DNA from: Saxidomus purpurata
Lineage: Eukaryota > Mollusca > Bivalvia > Venerida > Veneridae
Direction: 5' to 3'
Assembly (NCBI GenBank): GCA_022818135.1
Contig: JAFMSR010000007.1
Span: 29,885,566 to 29,949,565, forward strand
DNA: 64,000 nucleotides
A program made the position numbers and the translations under genes. Below, one piece after another: positions 25,401-35,480 of the stretch. The notes beneath the pieces were generated by a model that was not told where the DNA came from, searched no databases, and saw only the letters and a list, made by a program, of their open reading frames with translations. The number at the start of each line of letters is the position of its first letter. Position 1 is the first letter of the stretch.

Positions 25401-27975
25401 TTTTATATACTTTTGTCACTTTAAAAATAGTTTAAGTTCAAACAAAAACTAGTTCTAATTTATTTACCTGTATCACTTATTCTAGGTATTTTATCTGATG
25501 AATGTTCTATCTGGTCATCATCTGATCTTGTCTTGGCTCGCTTTCTCAGTAAGTCTGTCCTTGCCTCTTGTTCCTATTCAAAACAAAGATGAAAACATTC
25601 AAAATGGCAAACTTCATTTATCCTTATTTCTGAGGTAAATTCCAGAAGAATCTAGAGCTTACAGAACAGTCTTGTTGAAAAGTCTGTACCTGGTAGTGTG
25701 GCCTATCTGGGATCGGAATTCTTGGACTGGACACCGGCAGAAGACTGATTCCACCCTATTGTCAACCATGATCTCTGTTACAGAGTATTGCATTAGTTTA
25801 GTTACTTTAGCTCGATTGTGAAGAAAGCTTGTAGCTTATCGAGTCACTCTAGAGTCCGCTTCCTTAAAAACCAGTACTGGTGTTATATGGGGAGGTACGG
25901 TCGTGACCCCAGTGGAGCTGGAACCCGCAACCTCCGGGATGAGCAGCAGACACCTTAACCTCTACACCACCGGTCCCCTTCATGAGGGATACTCATTACA
26001 GACATGAGATTATATCATTTAGAGTCTGAGAATAAATATCTAGTTAAATGTTGACAAAACTTTCAAGATTTAATGGTGAATAAACACTGTGATTTCATCT
26101 TAAAATCATAAACACACACAGCAAGTGCAATCCTCCTTTGTTTTTCCTTCTCTTCTTCAGCAGCCTTGGCTTCATCTCTTCTTACTCTCTCGATGTTCTT
26201 CTTGGTACGTACATGCCAACTGTAAAAAAAGCACCATAAAACGTTAAAAGGCAATCTGAAATTCTGATGACATCAGCCCTTACCTCCCTTATTTACATGC
26301 TTTCCAACAGTCTAATGCTGCAAGATGGATATTAAATTCTCACATAACTGGCTTGTAAATATTGTAGGTGTATAAATTGTAAAATGAAGGCAAACGAGAT
26401 GATTATATTCGCAACAATTAAGTTTAGTTCAATTCCTAGCAAGTTGTTGCTGAGAAATAGCACAGAAAAGAATTGGACGTATGTACACACAGATGGATGG
26501 AAATAGCATCAACTTTATGCTCGCTTTTCTACGTGCGTAATATTAATAATGGGATGTAATTCATAATATGATAGTCATGCTGGAACATGTTTATAATATG
26601 CAAATCTTCTTTGTGGTGAAGGGTCCCAAGTAATTTTGTCAAACTCCAATCACTGACTGCTGTTGAATAAAACAAGAGCTGTCACACAAAAGTGACGAAT
26701 GCCCCCGAAGTGGTTTCAATGCATGGCAAAGTAACAGTGCGGACACGAATGTGTGCATATAAACAGGATTCCATTACCTATAAACCCCAAGTGTGACCTT
26801 GATCTTGAAGGTAGGGACCTGGGTTTTAAAAGGGGACATGTCGTCTTGATCTACTGAATATTTGTGCCAAGTTATTTTGAGATCATTCAATGCATGACAA
26901 AGTTACAGTCTGGACACGAATGTGTGCATATATACTGTGTATATATACAGGATTACATTGCCTTTAAACCTTAAAATATCCAGACATACAAACTAGGTCA
27001 ATCACACTTAGATCTCATTGGTCGCCGTGACTGGCCTACTCTTTGGCAACCAATCAAATTCAACCTTTGGCTATACTGGCTGGAAATTGCAGTCAGGTAA
27101 ATTTCTCCTATTTTTTGGCTTCAAAATTTTGTCTTTTAGGCATGACGGGAGACATGCCGGGGTCTCATCCCAATACTAAGCTAACATACATGCTCTTTCG
27201 GACGGACCTTGATAAAATTCTCATCAAATCAAATCAAACTTTAAACCTTAAGTGTGATCTTAACCTTTGAGGTAGGGAAATGGGTCTAGCACTCAACATG
27301 CTGAACATTTGTATCAAGTTATTTCAAAATCCTTCAATGCAAGACAAAGTTACAGCTCGGACACGAAAAAATTCAGACCGCTTTCGGGGGCATAAAAATA
27401 AATGTTGGAGGTAAACAAATGTAGGTAAATATATTAAAGTAGCTAAAAAATAGAAAAGTAGTGAAAAATAAGCCTGAACAGGCAGACATTATGTGCATCT
27501 CCTCTTGGTAAATTGTAGCCTCAATATTTCGACTGCAAGACCGACCGATTTTACAAACTGATATTACATAGATGTCTGTCTTTACAGAACAGAAGGGCGG
27601 CCGTCGTATATAACAAAAAGTCCTGGCGCACAATCTGTTGGGCTAGGTAAATTGATACATTTTTTGACAGATTACCTGTTAAATATGTATTTAAAGTTTA
27701 CAATACATTATCTTTTAGGATGGGTATAATTTGCCAGAAATTTCGTAAATCCGGTGGCTGCCCCTAACCAGGGTCCGTATATTACAACAGTAATATACGG
27801 ACCCTGCCTAACCACTGCCTGTCCGAATACTGCTTCACTTAAAATAATAATCATGCTTTTGAACCTCTGAACAAAACAGATAATAGACAGAGAAGCTATC
27901 TATGTAAAATACTTTCAAGCATTAGTTTGCCGATGTGAAGAAGCTGACTTACCTTTTATGAGGGAGAATGTTCAT
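22467..27975 (-). CDS. LENG1: Leukocyte receptor cluster member 1 homologue (Cir_N domain nuclear protein)
   Basis: Exons (descending): 27975-27953, 26219-26120, 25573-25468, 25284-25181, 24506-24389, 23020-22921 and 22757-22467. The start reads MNILPHK and joins to [19 protein letters not shown], the Cir_N motif diagnostic of the LENG1/CIR1 N-terminus. This is followed by [25 protein letters not shown], then [27 protein letters not shown] and a Lys/His-rich stretch. The C-terminus [20 protein letters not shown]...[15 protein letters not shown] matches the conserved LENG1 end. Family knowledge: a small coiled, basic nuclear protein associated with splicing complexes. Phase check: exon 24506-24389 ends in phase 1, whereas exon 23020 begins in phase 2. 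One short exon (length 1 mod 3), probably coding the variable linker after LGQSAVESK, is therefore missing from my model. The first intron holds repeats (26678-27398). Confidence 0.93.
25880..25980 (-). mobile_element. tRNA-headed SINE fragment in LENG1 intron 2
   Basis: Minus strand: GACCGGTGGTGTAGAGGTTA (A-box-like), GCTCATCCCGGAGG, then GCGGGTTCCAGCTCCACTGG (B-box-like). The spacing is close to a tRNA gene, but the arms do not close into a full cloverleaf, so this is a SINE head rather than a functional tRNA. Boundaries approximate. Confidence 0.6.
26678..27398 (+). mobile_element. Non-autonomous TIR element of the 170-bp-repeat family, in LENG1 intron 1
   Basis: The left end AACAAGAGCTGTCAC...GAATGCCCCCGAAGTGG and the right end CCGCTTTCGGGGGCATAAAAA form a terminal inverted repeat (ATGCCCCCGAA / TTCGGGGGCAT). 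The interior carries the same TGTGACCTTGAT, GTAGGGAC and CGGACACGAATGTGTGCATA boxes as 7425-8643. It is interrupted by a SINE at 26975-27238. Confidence 0.8.
26975..27238 (+). mobile_element. SINE-like retroposon, full-length copy 2, nested in the TIR element
   Basis: The 13-bp duplication CTTTAAACCTTAA flanks it at 26962-26974 and 27239-27251. Removing the insert and one duplicate restores the host repeat reading (ACATTGC-CTTTAAACCTTAA-GTGTGATC). The body matches the reverse complement of 6481-6747: ACTAGGTCAATC, ATGAGATC/GATCTCATTGGTC, CAACCAATCAAATTCAA, GTCAGGTAAATTTCTCC, ACATGCCGGGGTCTCATCCC and the (ATCAA)n tail. It carries 17 extra bases at the 5' end. Confidence 0.88.
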
Positions 27976-28228
27976 TGTTTACGTTTTACTTCAGCTATCA
28001 AATCACCGGAAGTGCAAAAAATTACGCCAAAGAAAAAACGCACCAAAGTATTTAAACTACCCGAAACAAAACATTTAACCACAGCATCACTTCGCCATTC
28101 GTATTAAAAGACGTATTAAAAAATTAATTTTCTGATACTTAATTAATCAAATAGAATATAATTTGCATGATTTTCGTAAGCTATAGTTGCATTATAAGAC
28201 ACTGTGATTAATTAAATTCCTAAGAATT

Positions 28229-28325
28229 TGAAAACAAAAATAATATCAAACAGGGAATGCCACGTACCAAAAACGCAGCCTCCCCAAAACGAACCCCACA
28301 GCACCCAGAAGTGCACACCACCAAC
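28229..28325 (-). mobile_element. 3' end fragment of the retroelement also present at 31708-32893
   Basis: The reverse complement reads GGGGAGGCTGCGTTTTTGG, then TACGTGGCATTCCCTGTTTG, then ATATTATTTTTGTTTT, the same as the right end of the plus-strand copy at 32834-32888. A 5'-truncated LINE insertion is the simplest explanation. Confidence 0.75.
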
Positions 28326-28763
28326 CATGAGGAACATCTATCATTTTCTATATTCCTTTAGTATTTTTCTTGGTGTCAAAATGAGTATTTCTCATCAGTT
28401 CGGCAAATAGCTTACCACGGACATAGGTCCGCGAGCTTACATAGCTAGTGTGTAATGTTAGAAAATTCCGACGTTAAATGAAGTTGTTGTTTTTATCTTG
28501 TAAAGCTATTAAATAGTTTATAATATTATAGTATTATAATTTTAGTACGTAAATAGCTCATATCTATAAAAAATAGTGTGTTGTTACTTCCCAACTAATG
28601 TTAATTATGAGTGTAGAGTAAAATTTATAATCCTCCCCCAGTGAATAACGGTCTGTATTTCATAATTGACAAGAAAAACAAGGATTAATTTTGTTTTATC
28701 AATACCTCAACGCAACTCTGGAATTTCCATACAGTTATTTACTTTTGTCGCCAGTTATCACCA

Positions 28764-28833
28764 GTCGTCGATATTAAAGTGGTAAGAATCCCCGCATTTC
28801 ACGCAGGAGACCGGGGTTCTATTCCCCGACGGG
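28764..28833 (+). tRNA. tRNA-Glu(UUC)-like sequence, probably a pseudogene or SINE head
   Basis: A perfect 5-bp T-stem (CGGGG-TTCTATT-CCCCG) follows an anticodon arm CCCGC-ATTTCAC-GCAGG with anticodon TTC and one stem mismatch. The acceptor ends GTCGTCG and CGACGGG pair at about six of seven positions. The D arm (ATTAAAGTGGTAAGAAT) is poor and the A box is weak. Downstream sequence is typical dispersed-repeat DNA. A functional tRNA-Glu is possible but less likely than a tRNA-derived pseudogene. Confidence 0.4.
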
Positions 28834-28839
28834 CAGTAT

Positions 28840-29070
28840 AATTTTTGTATTGTTGAATTTTGTCTATACTTAACTGTATCTCTTGAACTCCTTGCTGTAT
28901 TTTAATAAAACTTGTCAGAGAGCATCAGTATATGAAGTCCGGTTGTGCATATACTGATTTTATTAGGGTCACCATATGTCAAAGGTCAAGGTCACAGGGA
29001 CCTGTTAGGAAAAGGTCTTGACATTGTTTCATCTTCTTAACCTCTGACTGCATTTTGATCAGGAATAATA
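28840..29070 (+). repeat. Dispersed repeat with a 'GTCAAAGGTCAAGGTCACAGGG' core
   Basis: Contains TTGAACTCCTTGCTGTATTT and GGTCACCATATGTCAAAGG, words that recur in bivalve dispersed repeats. No second copy of this exact type was identified in the window, so the call rests on style. Confidence 0.35.
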
Positions 29071-29284
29071 ACTATCCATCTTTTTTAAAAGATAGTTCCT
29101 GTTTAAGAGTTAAGTGGAAAGAATATCTTACTTAAAGCGCATAACTATTAATTGTTATCTTTAACAAAGTATTACAATGTCGAAAAACTGGTAAGTTCTG
29201 CATCTTTTTAGGAAATGAATTCGATTTTAAGTTAACATAATTGAATGAAATTATAATACTGAATATCATTTTGGTTGATATATT

Positions 29285-29375
29285 AAAGTCTCCCTTGGTC
29301 TGGTGGTTTCGTCATCGACATCGGGAGCTGAAGGTCGACGGTTGGAATCCCAACAGGGGTCTGTTCTGACATGGC
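29285..29375 (+). mobile_element. tRNA-headed SINE fragment
   Basis: CTTGGTCTGGTGGTTTCGTC (A-box-like) and GACGGTTGGAATCCCAAC (B-box-like with a short stem TTGG/CCAA) at tRNA-like spacing, followed by a non-tRNA body. Ends not defined. Confidence 0.5.
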
Positions 29376-29826
29376 GGGTTGTTGTTGAGACGCCATTAGT
29401 TAAATAATGGTTACCATATGCCTACCTGTCTGGTATTTAAGGAAAGGATTTGTGAAGTAAATGTGCTCAGAAAGTAAGTTATCATAATTATAATAAGTTA
29501 TCTTAATTGTTATTGGTGTTACAAATGATGTGATATTTTCATATATAATAGTAATTAAAATTTATTTATTTATAGTCATTGTAGTGACCACACATGTTGA
29601 ATACAAGAGGCAGTAGAGGGCACGGATATAATACACTGTAGAAATATATTCTATTGTAGGTTCTTAAACAGTTGTATTCATTTAATTTGTTAAGATTACA
29701 CACAAATTACAAAAATACTAGTACATTTTTTTTTTCGACGTAGTCGTATACTTTTGATTTGAACTTCGTTGGTATGGACGCGTTGCTAACCAACTTCGTT
29801 ATAATGTGACCAATCAGAATCTGCAA

Positions 29827-29898
29827 ATTATTGGCTAGCGTTTCGGTACCGGAATAAGCAGTGTACTGCCCGGGAGCCTTCTGAAACACAAAATGTGT
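29827..29898. repeat. 72-bp direct repeat, copy 1 (duplicated terminal exon with its acceptor)
   Basis: Identical over 72 bases to 30049-30120, offset 222. On the minus strand each copy contains a splice acceptor (TTTGTGTTTCAG) and the same 45 nt of reading frame up to a TAG (see the gene at 30057-30616). The copy-1 surroundings also allow a different 58-codon open frame (29880-29707) from the same acceptor. Confidence 0.85.
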
Positions 29899-30048
29899 AT
29901 ATTTTTTTATATTATAGTTATTTATAATAAATCATGTTGCAAAAAAAAGAAAAAACAGAACACGTTATGTCAAGGTTTCTGGACAGTACGAAGATCAACT
30001 TTTGTATTCAACGAGGTGTTGTCCGGGGCCGGACATCTAGCGTCATTG

Positions 30049-30120
30049 ATTATTGGCTAGCGTTTCGGTACCGGAATAAGCAGTGTACTGCCCGGGAGCC
30101 TTCTGAAACACAAAATGTGT
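30049..30120. repeat. 72-bp direct repeat, copy 2
   Basis: Same 72 bases as 29827-29898. This copy is nearer the upstream exon at 30616-30497 and is the one used in the gene model. The two copies sit inside a larger interval bracketed by TCGACGTAG (29737 region) and CTACGTCGA (30131 region). Confidence 0.85.
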
Positions 30121-30616
30121 TTATTACGTCACCTACGTCGACCATCTTTTTTTAAAGATATTACTTGTTTTAAGTATGTCCGAACTGAAGCTTTGATGCA
30201 CACATTTCATGTGAATCATGAATACCTTGATAGTGGTGTTTTCATTGTTTGTGACCAGATGCATATTATGTTTTCCACAGACCAGCAAGTTAACATTCTG
30301 CGACAGGCTAAGAGATGATTCATGGATGGAACGTTTAAATTTATGTATTAATGAAAATTGAAAGAAAAAGTGTGACTGACTGACTGAAATTAATAGTGTG
30401 AACTAATGTTTCAAATTGTACACAGACCATTCTGTGGCTGTCAGTTGGTGTCAATCTATGGGTTTGTCAAGTCAAATGAAGTAATCAAGTACGTACCTCT
30501 CATGTTTGTGCTCATGTGACGCAGAAGGAAGGAAGACTATGTAGCCGTCGTTCAGAAGACCTAGGAGTTGCTTGGCGATTCCATCAGCGTTGAGGGGTTC
30601 GTCATAGACTTTGAGA
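30057..30616 (-). CDS. 3' end of an unrecognised minus-strand gene (two exons)
   Basis: Exon 30616-30497 has an acceptor (CTTACCAG) and a strong donor (GTACGT) and encodes LKVYDEPLNADGIAKQLLGL, then LNDGYIVFLPSASHEHKHE. The other two frames contain stops. It exits in phase 2 and joins in phase to 30102-30057, which adds RRLPGSTLLIPVPKR and a TAG. An identical alternative terminal exon lies at 29880-29835. The upstream exon or exons, which must end in phase 2, were not found between 30620 and 34000, so the gene may be a remnant whose 5' part has been displaced by the retroelements. I do not recognise the family. LENG1 starts 2.1 kb downstream on the same strand. Confidence 0.5.
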
Positions 30617-30849
30617 CTGGTAAGTTGAAATGCAAAATGAGTTAATTAAATATTAACTGATTACGTTTTTCTAAACTTTGCCTACGCACTAGTTGATTCA
30701 ATATTTTATTTCTAATTTCATGGCTCATTTAATTCTTGTGATATAATAGTAAAACAATACAAAACAAATTAATTGAACAAATAAAAAGCAAAAATCACAG
30801 TAACAGTAAAACATGTGAAAAAAACAACATAAAGCACTAATGTAGCATA

Positions 30850-31065
30850 ATAATGGTATTCTGAAGATTATCCAATACCGCCCACACATCCTAGAGACAC
30901 ACCAAGACAAGCACCCCACCCAGAAAACGAACTGGACCAGCCACTAGTCAAGTCGAGCGTGGTTCACCCAGTGAGACGACGAGCTAGAAGACGTACTAAG
31001 CTGCACAAGGTGTCAGACAACCGTTTCATTCTATATCTATTTTATTTTGGAAATTTACACAGTTA
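30850..31065 (+). other. Coding-like, Pro- then Arg-rich open stretch (possible retroelement or exon remnant)
   Basis: An open frame without an ATG reads YPIPPTHPRDTPRQAPHPEN, then DQPLVKSS, then VRRRARRRTKLHKVSDN, ending at a TAA near 31065. It has higher GC content than its surroundings. No splice sites were found and no homologue is recognised. Confidence 0.3.
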
Positions 31066-31700
31066 AAGTTTATTAATTTACTGAAAAGTGTATCTTTACC
31101 CGTAAGTAAATCAGGATTACCAGATACAAAACCAAATACTGAATACAGAACTCCAACTGCATATTTTATTATTCATACAATTTACAGGTAAGATACATAT
31201 CGTATATAATTCATGAATATATTAACCATACAGTGCACCACAACCCTTAAGTTTGGACGTACATACAACACGGTATATACAGAACAGTCACTTATTACAG
31301 ACAAACGCTGACAACTGAGTTGGTCAAATAGACATAAAGTAAATAAATACATGGATTATAACAATGTGTTCTTAGTAATTCATGAATTATAAAAAGGTGT
31401 TCTTAGAACCTGATTTAGTTAATCATGTATTCAGTATTCTCAAGCAAGAATAAATGAGCGCTGCACTACGAAAACCAACATCCTGATACCTCTTGTCACT
31501 GCACAGAGAAAAGCAATACGTGACACCACCATTTAACACCATTGTAACAACAAACACCATAATGCCGCTAAAGTTCTGTATGGTGGATAACTGTACTATA
31601 TGGATCCAAACTGCACTGCTACGCTTATAAATCTGGATCCGCACTTATTGCACTCTGAAATCCACATCATTTGATCAGAATTTCTAGGATATTAGTAACT
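31066..31700. other. Non-coding spacer
   Basis: AT-rich. A 73-codon minus-strand frame (31423-31644) ending GFRSAALIYSCLRI may be repeat-derived. Nothing else is supported. Confidence 0.3.
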
Positions 31701-31707
31701 AGATACA

Positions 31708-32681
31708 GCTGCAGTGTCGAACTTATTTATGACAAGAGGGGTGATTTTAATTTTAATATTGTAAATTTCCCCCATTTGGATGGGGATGTACCTCATGCTA
31801 CATCTTATGGGGTATACATTTCTCAGTTAATTCGGTTTGCCAGAGCGTGTAGTCATGTTGAGGATTTCAATGAACGTAATCAATATATTACAAATAAACT
31901 TCTTCAACAGGGCTACCGTTATTACAAATTGCGTAAATATTTTGCTAAATTTTACTATCGTAATTCTGATTTGGTTTTGAAATTCAATAGTAATCTAAAG
32001 ACTCTTCTGCGAGAAGGTATTTCAAAACCCGATTTTTATGGGGATGTGGTTTACAAACTTCGTAAGATTTTGGGTCATGGCAATTTTCCAACTGTATTTG
32101 CTAAAATTATAAAACGTTTTGTTAAAAGAGGTTACGACCCTACTGTTTTGAGACACACCGCATGTTTGGTGTTCAACCCGTTTACAGTTGGACGCTATGC
32201 TTCCCTCTTTGATTGTGTCTGATGGAAGAGGGGGAGGACTCTGTGATGGGCAGTTTTTAAATCCCACTGGGACGAAACTGTTTTGATTTCTGTCCTTTGG
32301 CCTGTTTCGTCGGGCCCTTAAGGGTGTTTCTCTTGGTGCTCTGCCTTCTGCAAAGGCATTGAGTACATACGTTTTTTGGTTCTTAAGGTTTGCTTTTTAT
32401 ATATTTATACACGAGCATTTTTGTGTTTTACATACCATGCCTTTTGTTTCCATTGCGTGTGTTAGAGATTCACCTAGCAGGGATTACTTTTATTTACACT
32501 GTCCTGTGACTTTGGAACATGGTGGGGGTAAGAGTGAGGTTGGGTGCGCACCATAAACCGGTTTAAGCTCCCCAGTGGTGTGTGTGCCAGTGAGCGTTCC
32601 AAGGCGGGGGTGTGGGGGGGGTGTGGGGGGTTTTTTTTTTGTGGGGTGTGTGGTGTGTGTGTGGTGTGTGGTGTTGGGTGT

Positions 32682-32719
<38 letters not shown>

Positions 32720-32893
32720 GTGTGTGGGTTGTGTCGTGTCCACTGTGTTCCTTTAATTGTCTCTGTTTGTGTCCTTCGTGTGTGTGTGTGTGTGTGTGTT
32801 CTGGTTGTGTGGTCTGTGTGGGGCTCCTTTTGGGGAGGCTGCGTTTTTGGTACGTGGCATTCCCTGTTTGATATTATTTTTGTTTTTGTGCAC
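31708..32893 (+). mobile_element. 5'-truncated retroelement: C-terminal ORF fragment plus 3' region
   Basis: The open frame to the TGA at 32220-32222 encodes a conserved C-terminal part of a retroelement polyprotein widespread in molluscs: ELIYDKRGDFNFNIVNFPHL, YGVYISQLIRFARACS, GYRYYKLRKYFAKFY, FYGDVVYKLRKI and TACLVFNPFTV. About 170 codons remain intact; the reverse transcriptase core is missing upstream. The following 3' region holds a GT-rich tract and the terminal block CTGCGTTTTTGGTACGTGG, repeated at 28229-28325. No recent activity can be inferred. Confidence 0.8.
32636..32800. repeat. (GT)n-rich microsatellite inside the retroelement 3' region
   Basis: Interrupted GTGTGTG runs. The longest pure alternating GT tract is near 32682-32718, with another near 32777-32798. 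Such alternating purine-pyrimidine DNA can adopt the Z form under supercoiling. Confidence 0.9.
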
Positions 32894-32949
32894 AAAAGCA
32901 CAAACTAAACCCTGTGATAAGACTTTGAAACATTGGTTATTTGACTAGA

Positions 32950-33400
32950 TTTTCTGGAGAATGAGTGTCTTGGTTAATACATTAAGGTATGCTAAACTAA
33001 TAACTTGCAAGCTGCATTTATCTCTTTGCAAAATTAGGCAACTTTCACTAAAATTGTAGGGAAGTCTTCCCTATTCAGAAGCTGGTCAAAATTGAATGAG
33101 TTTTGGTTTGTGTAGTAAACAGGCTTTATATATTTGTGTCTGCCATTTGATAAATGTTTACAACAAAACAAATAATGAAATTCATCGCCCAACTGATTAT
33201 CATCACACAACCTGCAGGCACGTAAACTTCTATCTTTAAAATATTTATATGAAAATGCGGTAATTTAAACACTTACTACGAGTCTGGACATCATTCTTCC
33301 AATTCTGAACAAACGGATCATGAAGTAGAGTATTTAAAAGTTTTTAAAGCTAGTAGGAAACCCAACAGATTGATCTAACCAGTAAAAGACAGGCGAAGAT
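32950..33400 (-). pseudogene. Decayed non-LTR retrotransposon C-terminus
   Basis: Minus strand: NTLLHDPFVQNWKNDVQ, then (after stops) RSLRACRLCDDNQLGDEFHY, LFCCKHLSNGRHKYIKPVYY and QLLNREDFPTILVKVA. The C..C...GDE.HY.F.C..F...R.KYI pattern is the zinc-knuckle-like tail found after the reverse transcriptase of many LINE elements. Several in-frame stops show it is dead. Confidence 0.7.
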
Positions 33401-34040
33401 GACCTTGAGTTGGTTTTTTTTACAAAAGGTACCCTAGGGTACTTTAACATTATATTTATCAAACTATGCATACAATTTGACACTCATTTTCTCATTTTTA
33501 CTTCATGTGCAGTAAAGTTCCTGTTAAATGGCAATCCTTTGGACCGGCATAAAGTGGCCGTAAAGGGACATACCCAACATCTAGCAGATTATATTCTCGA
33601 AACATAGATAATGTGTCCAATGCAGGTAAAATGATAAATCAGCAACACTTTAAAGAACATCATATGGCGAAAAATTCCACATTTTACCACAATTAATCAA
33701 TACAGAGGCCTTCTGTAAAAAAATCGCTATCCACCCATTAATTGCACAACAACAACTCTACATAGACTATTGAATGGTTTACGGTACTGCTACATATTTT
33801 AAAACGCTAATTTTATCGATTGTGACTGGAATGCATAGTTTAAACGGCGTTCACCTTAATGATATGCTTTCTGTCATTTAATTCAATAAAACTTATAGAA
33901 TCTATATATAGATAATTATAAAGCATATGTTACATTTTACACATGTTGACAAAATGTCAACAATACTACAGCTGATCTTTGAACAGAGGAAAGACTGTGA
34001 GCGGGACAGGATATCTCTGAATTTCATTTGTTTTTTATAT
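33401..34040. other. Non-coding spacer
   Basis: AT-rich; no gene, repeat or RNA recognised. Confidence 0.35.
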
Positions 34041-34059
34041 TATTAATTCGACACGTTTT

Positions 34060-34341
34060 ATCGTAGGTACTGGATAATTCATATGACCAACGCCCCCAGA
34101 AGAGGTAAGTTATTTTAGGTTTTCGGAGGAAAGTACAAGATACAGAAAGCGTCCCAATTCCAGAGACACCCCTGGTTCTTTTACATGCCAGGTGTATAGC
34201 TACCATACATGATGGGACCTCGGTTTTAAGTCTCATCCGAAAGACTGTTAGTAAATTTTAGTTGGTCAGCCCTGGGAATCGAACCCACAACCCCGAGATT
34301 ACAAGTCTCGTGCTCTACCTATTGAGCTAACTGAGCTGACT
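34060..34341 (-). mobile_element. tRNA-derived SINE with a conserved body (MetaSINE-type)
   Basis: The minus strand starts GTCAGCTCAGTTAGCTCAAT, with A box TAGCTCAATAGG, an anticodon-arm-like CGAGACTTGTAATCTCG and B box GGTTCGATTCC, so the head is tRNA-like. The body continues TTTCGGATGAGACTTAAAAC, CGAGGTCCCATCATGTATG, ATACACCTGGCATGTAAAAG and AACCAGGGGTGTCTC. This body is recognised as the conserved central domain shared by invertebrate SINEs. A truncated relative is at 47590-47735. Confidence 0.75.
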
Positions 34342-34509
34342 AAGTTTTTCTTTCTTTCCGAAAGCCGTTTTTATACCAAATTCTTTCAGTTCTCGCACAT
34401 TTGATATTCCGTATTACCAAACTTTCATTTTGTTTCTCGTATTTACGTTTCTGTCTACTACGGCCTTTCAGGTGTCCTAATTCAATGCGCTTACGTACTT
34501 GTCATATTT

Positions 34510-35055
34510 GATTGACTTTGTTTGATGTATTTGCTTCAAATTTCATTCGTTTTTTCAACATTCCTACTCGAATACTTGGACAGACTGCTATACTGATGTA
34601 AGAAGAACGGGACATGGTACAGAAGTGTATGGAGGTAGGGAGTAACGTTCTTTGGCTGATAACCTTCTTGTTTGAGTGTTCTTAACTCCAGAAATTGCGA
34701 CATGAACTGTTGTATTTTCTTGTGCACATTCTGCTGGTCATAATTAGAACGAGCTTTGTCGACAATCATATTGTACACATCCCTAAATGACGTCAATAGA
34801 GTACTTTCTCCGCGGTGTCGTCATGCAAACAAATTTGTCAGGCAGACTGAAGAACCTTCTTTTTGTCGTTCCCAGACAATGAAGTCAGTTTCGCCGTTCT
34901 TTGACGTGCATGTCTGAAAACAGACTCCACACGACTTTAGCTTTCAAAAGCAAGCCCAAGTTGTCTGTGGGCTGTTCCATTAACTTTGCATTTCCGTCCT
35001 TTGACTGGGCATCGATAATTAGATTTCTGAGTAGAACATCAGTAACTCGCATCAA
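34510..35055 (-). pseudogene. Decayed transposase-like coding relic
   Basis: Minus-strand fragments in shifting frames: VTDVLLRNLIIDAQSKDGNA, LLLKAKVVWSLFSDMHVKER, then LTSLSGNDKKKVLQS (frame shift), HDDTAEKVL (shift), then LLTSFRDVYNMIVDKARSNY, HKKIQQFMSQFLELRTLKQ, VTPYLHTLLYHVPFFLHQYS and SSRNVEKTNEI. The ending TPYxHxLxxHVPxFL...S...VEKxN is typical of a transposase-like protein family common in cnidarians and molluscs. At least three frameshifts indicate a pseudogene. Confidence 0.55.
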
Positions 35056-35329
35056 AAATGCAATTCATACGGAATAAAATGGTCAGGTTCAATGGTCAGT
35101 AATATAAGGGTTTATGCACTACACCATATTTCTGTTTACCGGGCGTTACAGCTAAACACATGAGTTCATGAACAATTCTAAACTGACCTTGAGCATGGAG
35201 TAGAGATAAATCTCCTCTCGTTTCTTTTGGGCCTTACACCAAGGACATGCGTAGGTTTGATCTTATGTTGAATATGAACACTTTATTTGTTGTTAATTAT
35301 ATTCAAAGCCAAAGGCTGATAGATATTGT

Positions 35330-35480
35330 TTTGGCGTTGTCCGTCCGTCTGTCCATCCGGAGCCATAACTAAGGAACAAATGGATAGAATTTCACGAAAC
35401 TTACAATAAGTATACAATAGCATAACGCCGCTATGCACGCGCAACTTTCATCAAGATTGGCACAGTATCTTTACAGTTAT
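35330..35480 (+). repeat. Dispersed repeat fragment (GTCCGTCCGTCTGTCC type)
   Basis: TTGTCCGTCCGTCTGTCC, CCGGAGCCATAACTAAGG and TTTCATCAAGATTGGCAC are boxes found in molluscan interspersed repeats. Ends not resolved. Confidence 0.4.

Noticed and set aside
32474..32948. Overlapping open frames of ~90-112 codons rich in His/Thr/Pro or Cys/Val
   Set aside because: Products of the GT microsatellite read in different frames; no coding signal.
34263..34341. tRNA-Thr(TGT)-like sequence on the minus strand
   Set aside because: Box A and box B are good, but the acceptor arms do not pair well at the correct spacing and a conserved SINE body follows directly, so it is a SINE head.
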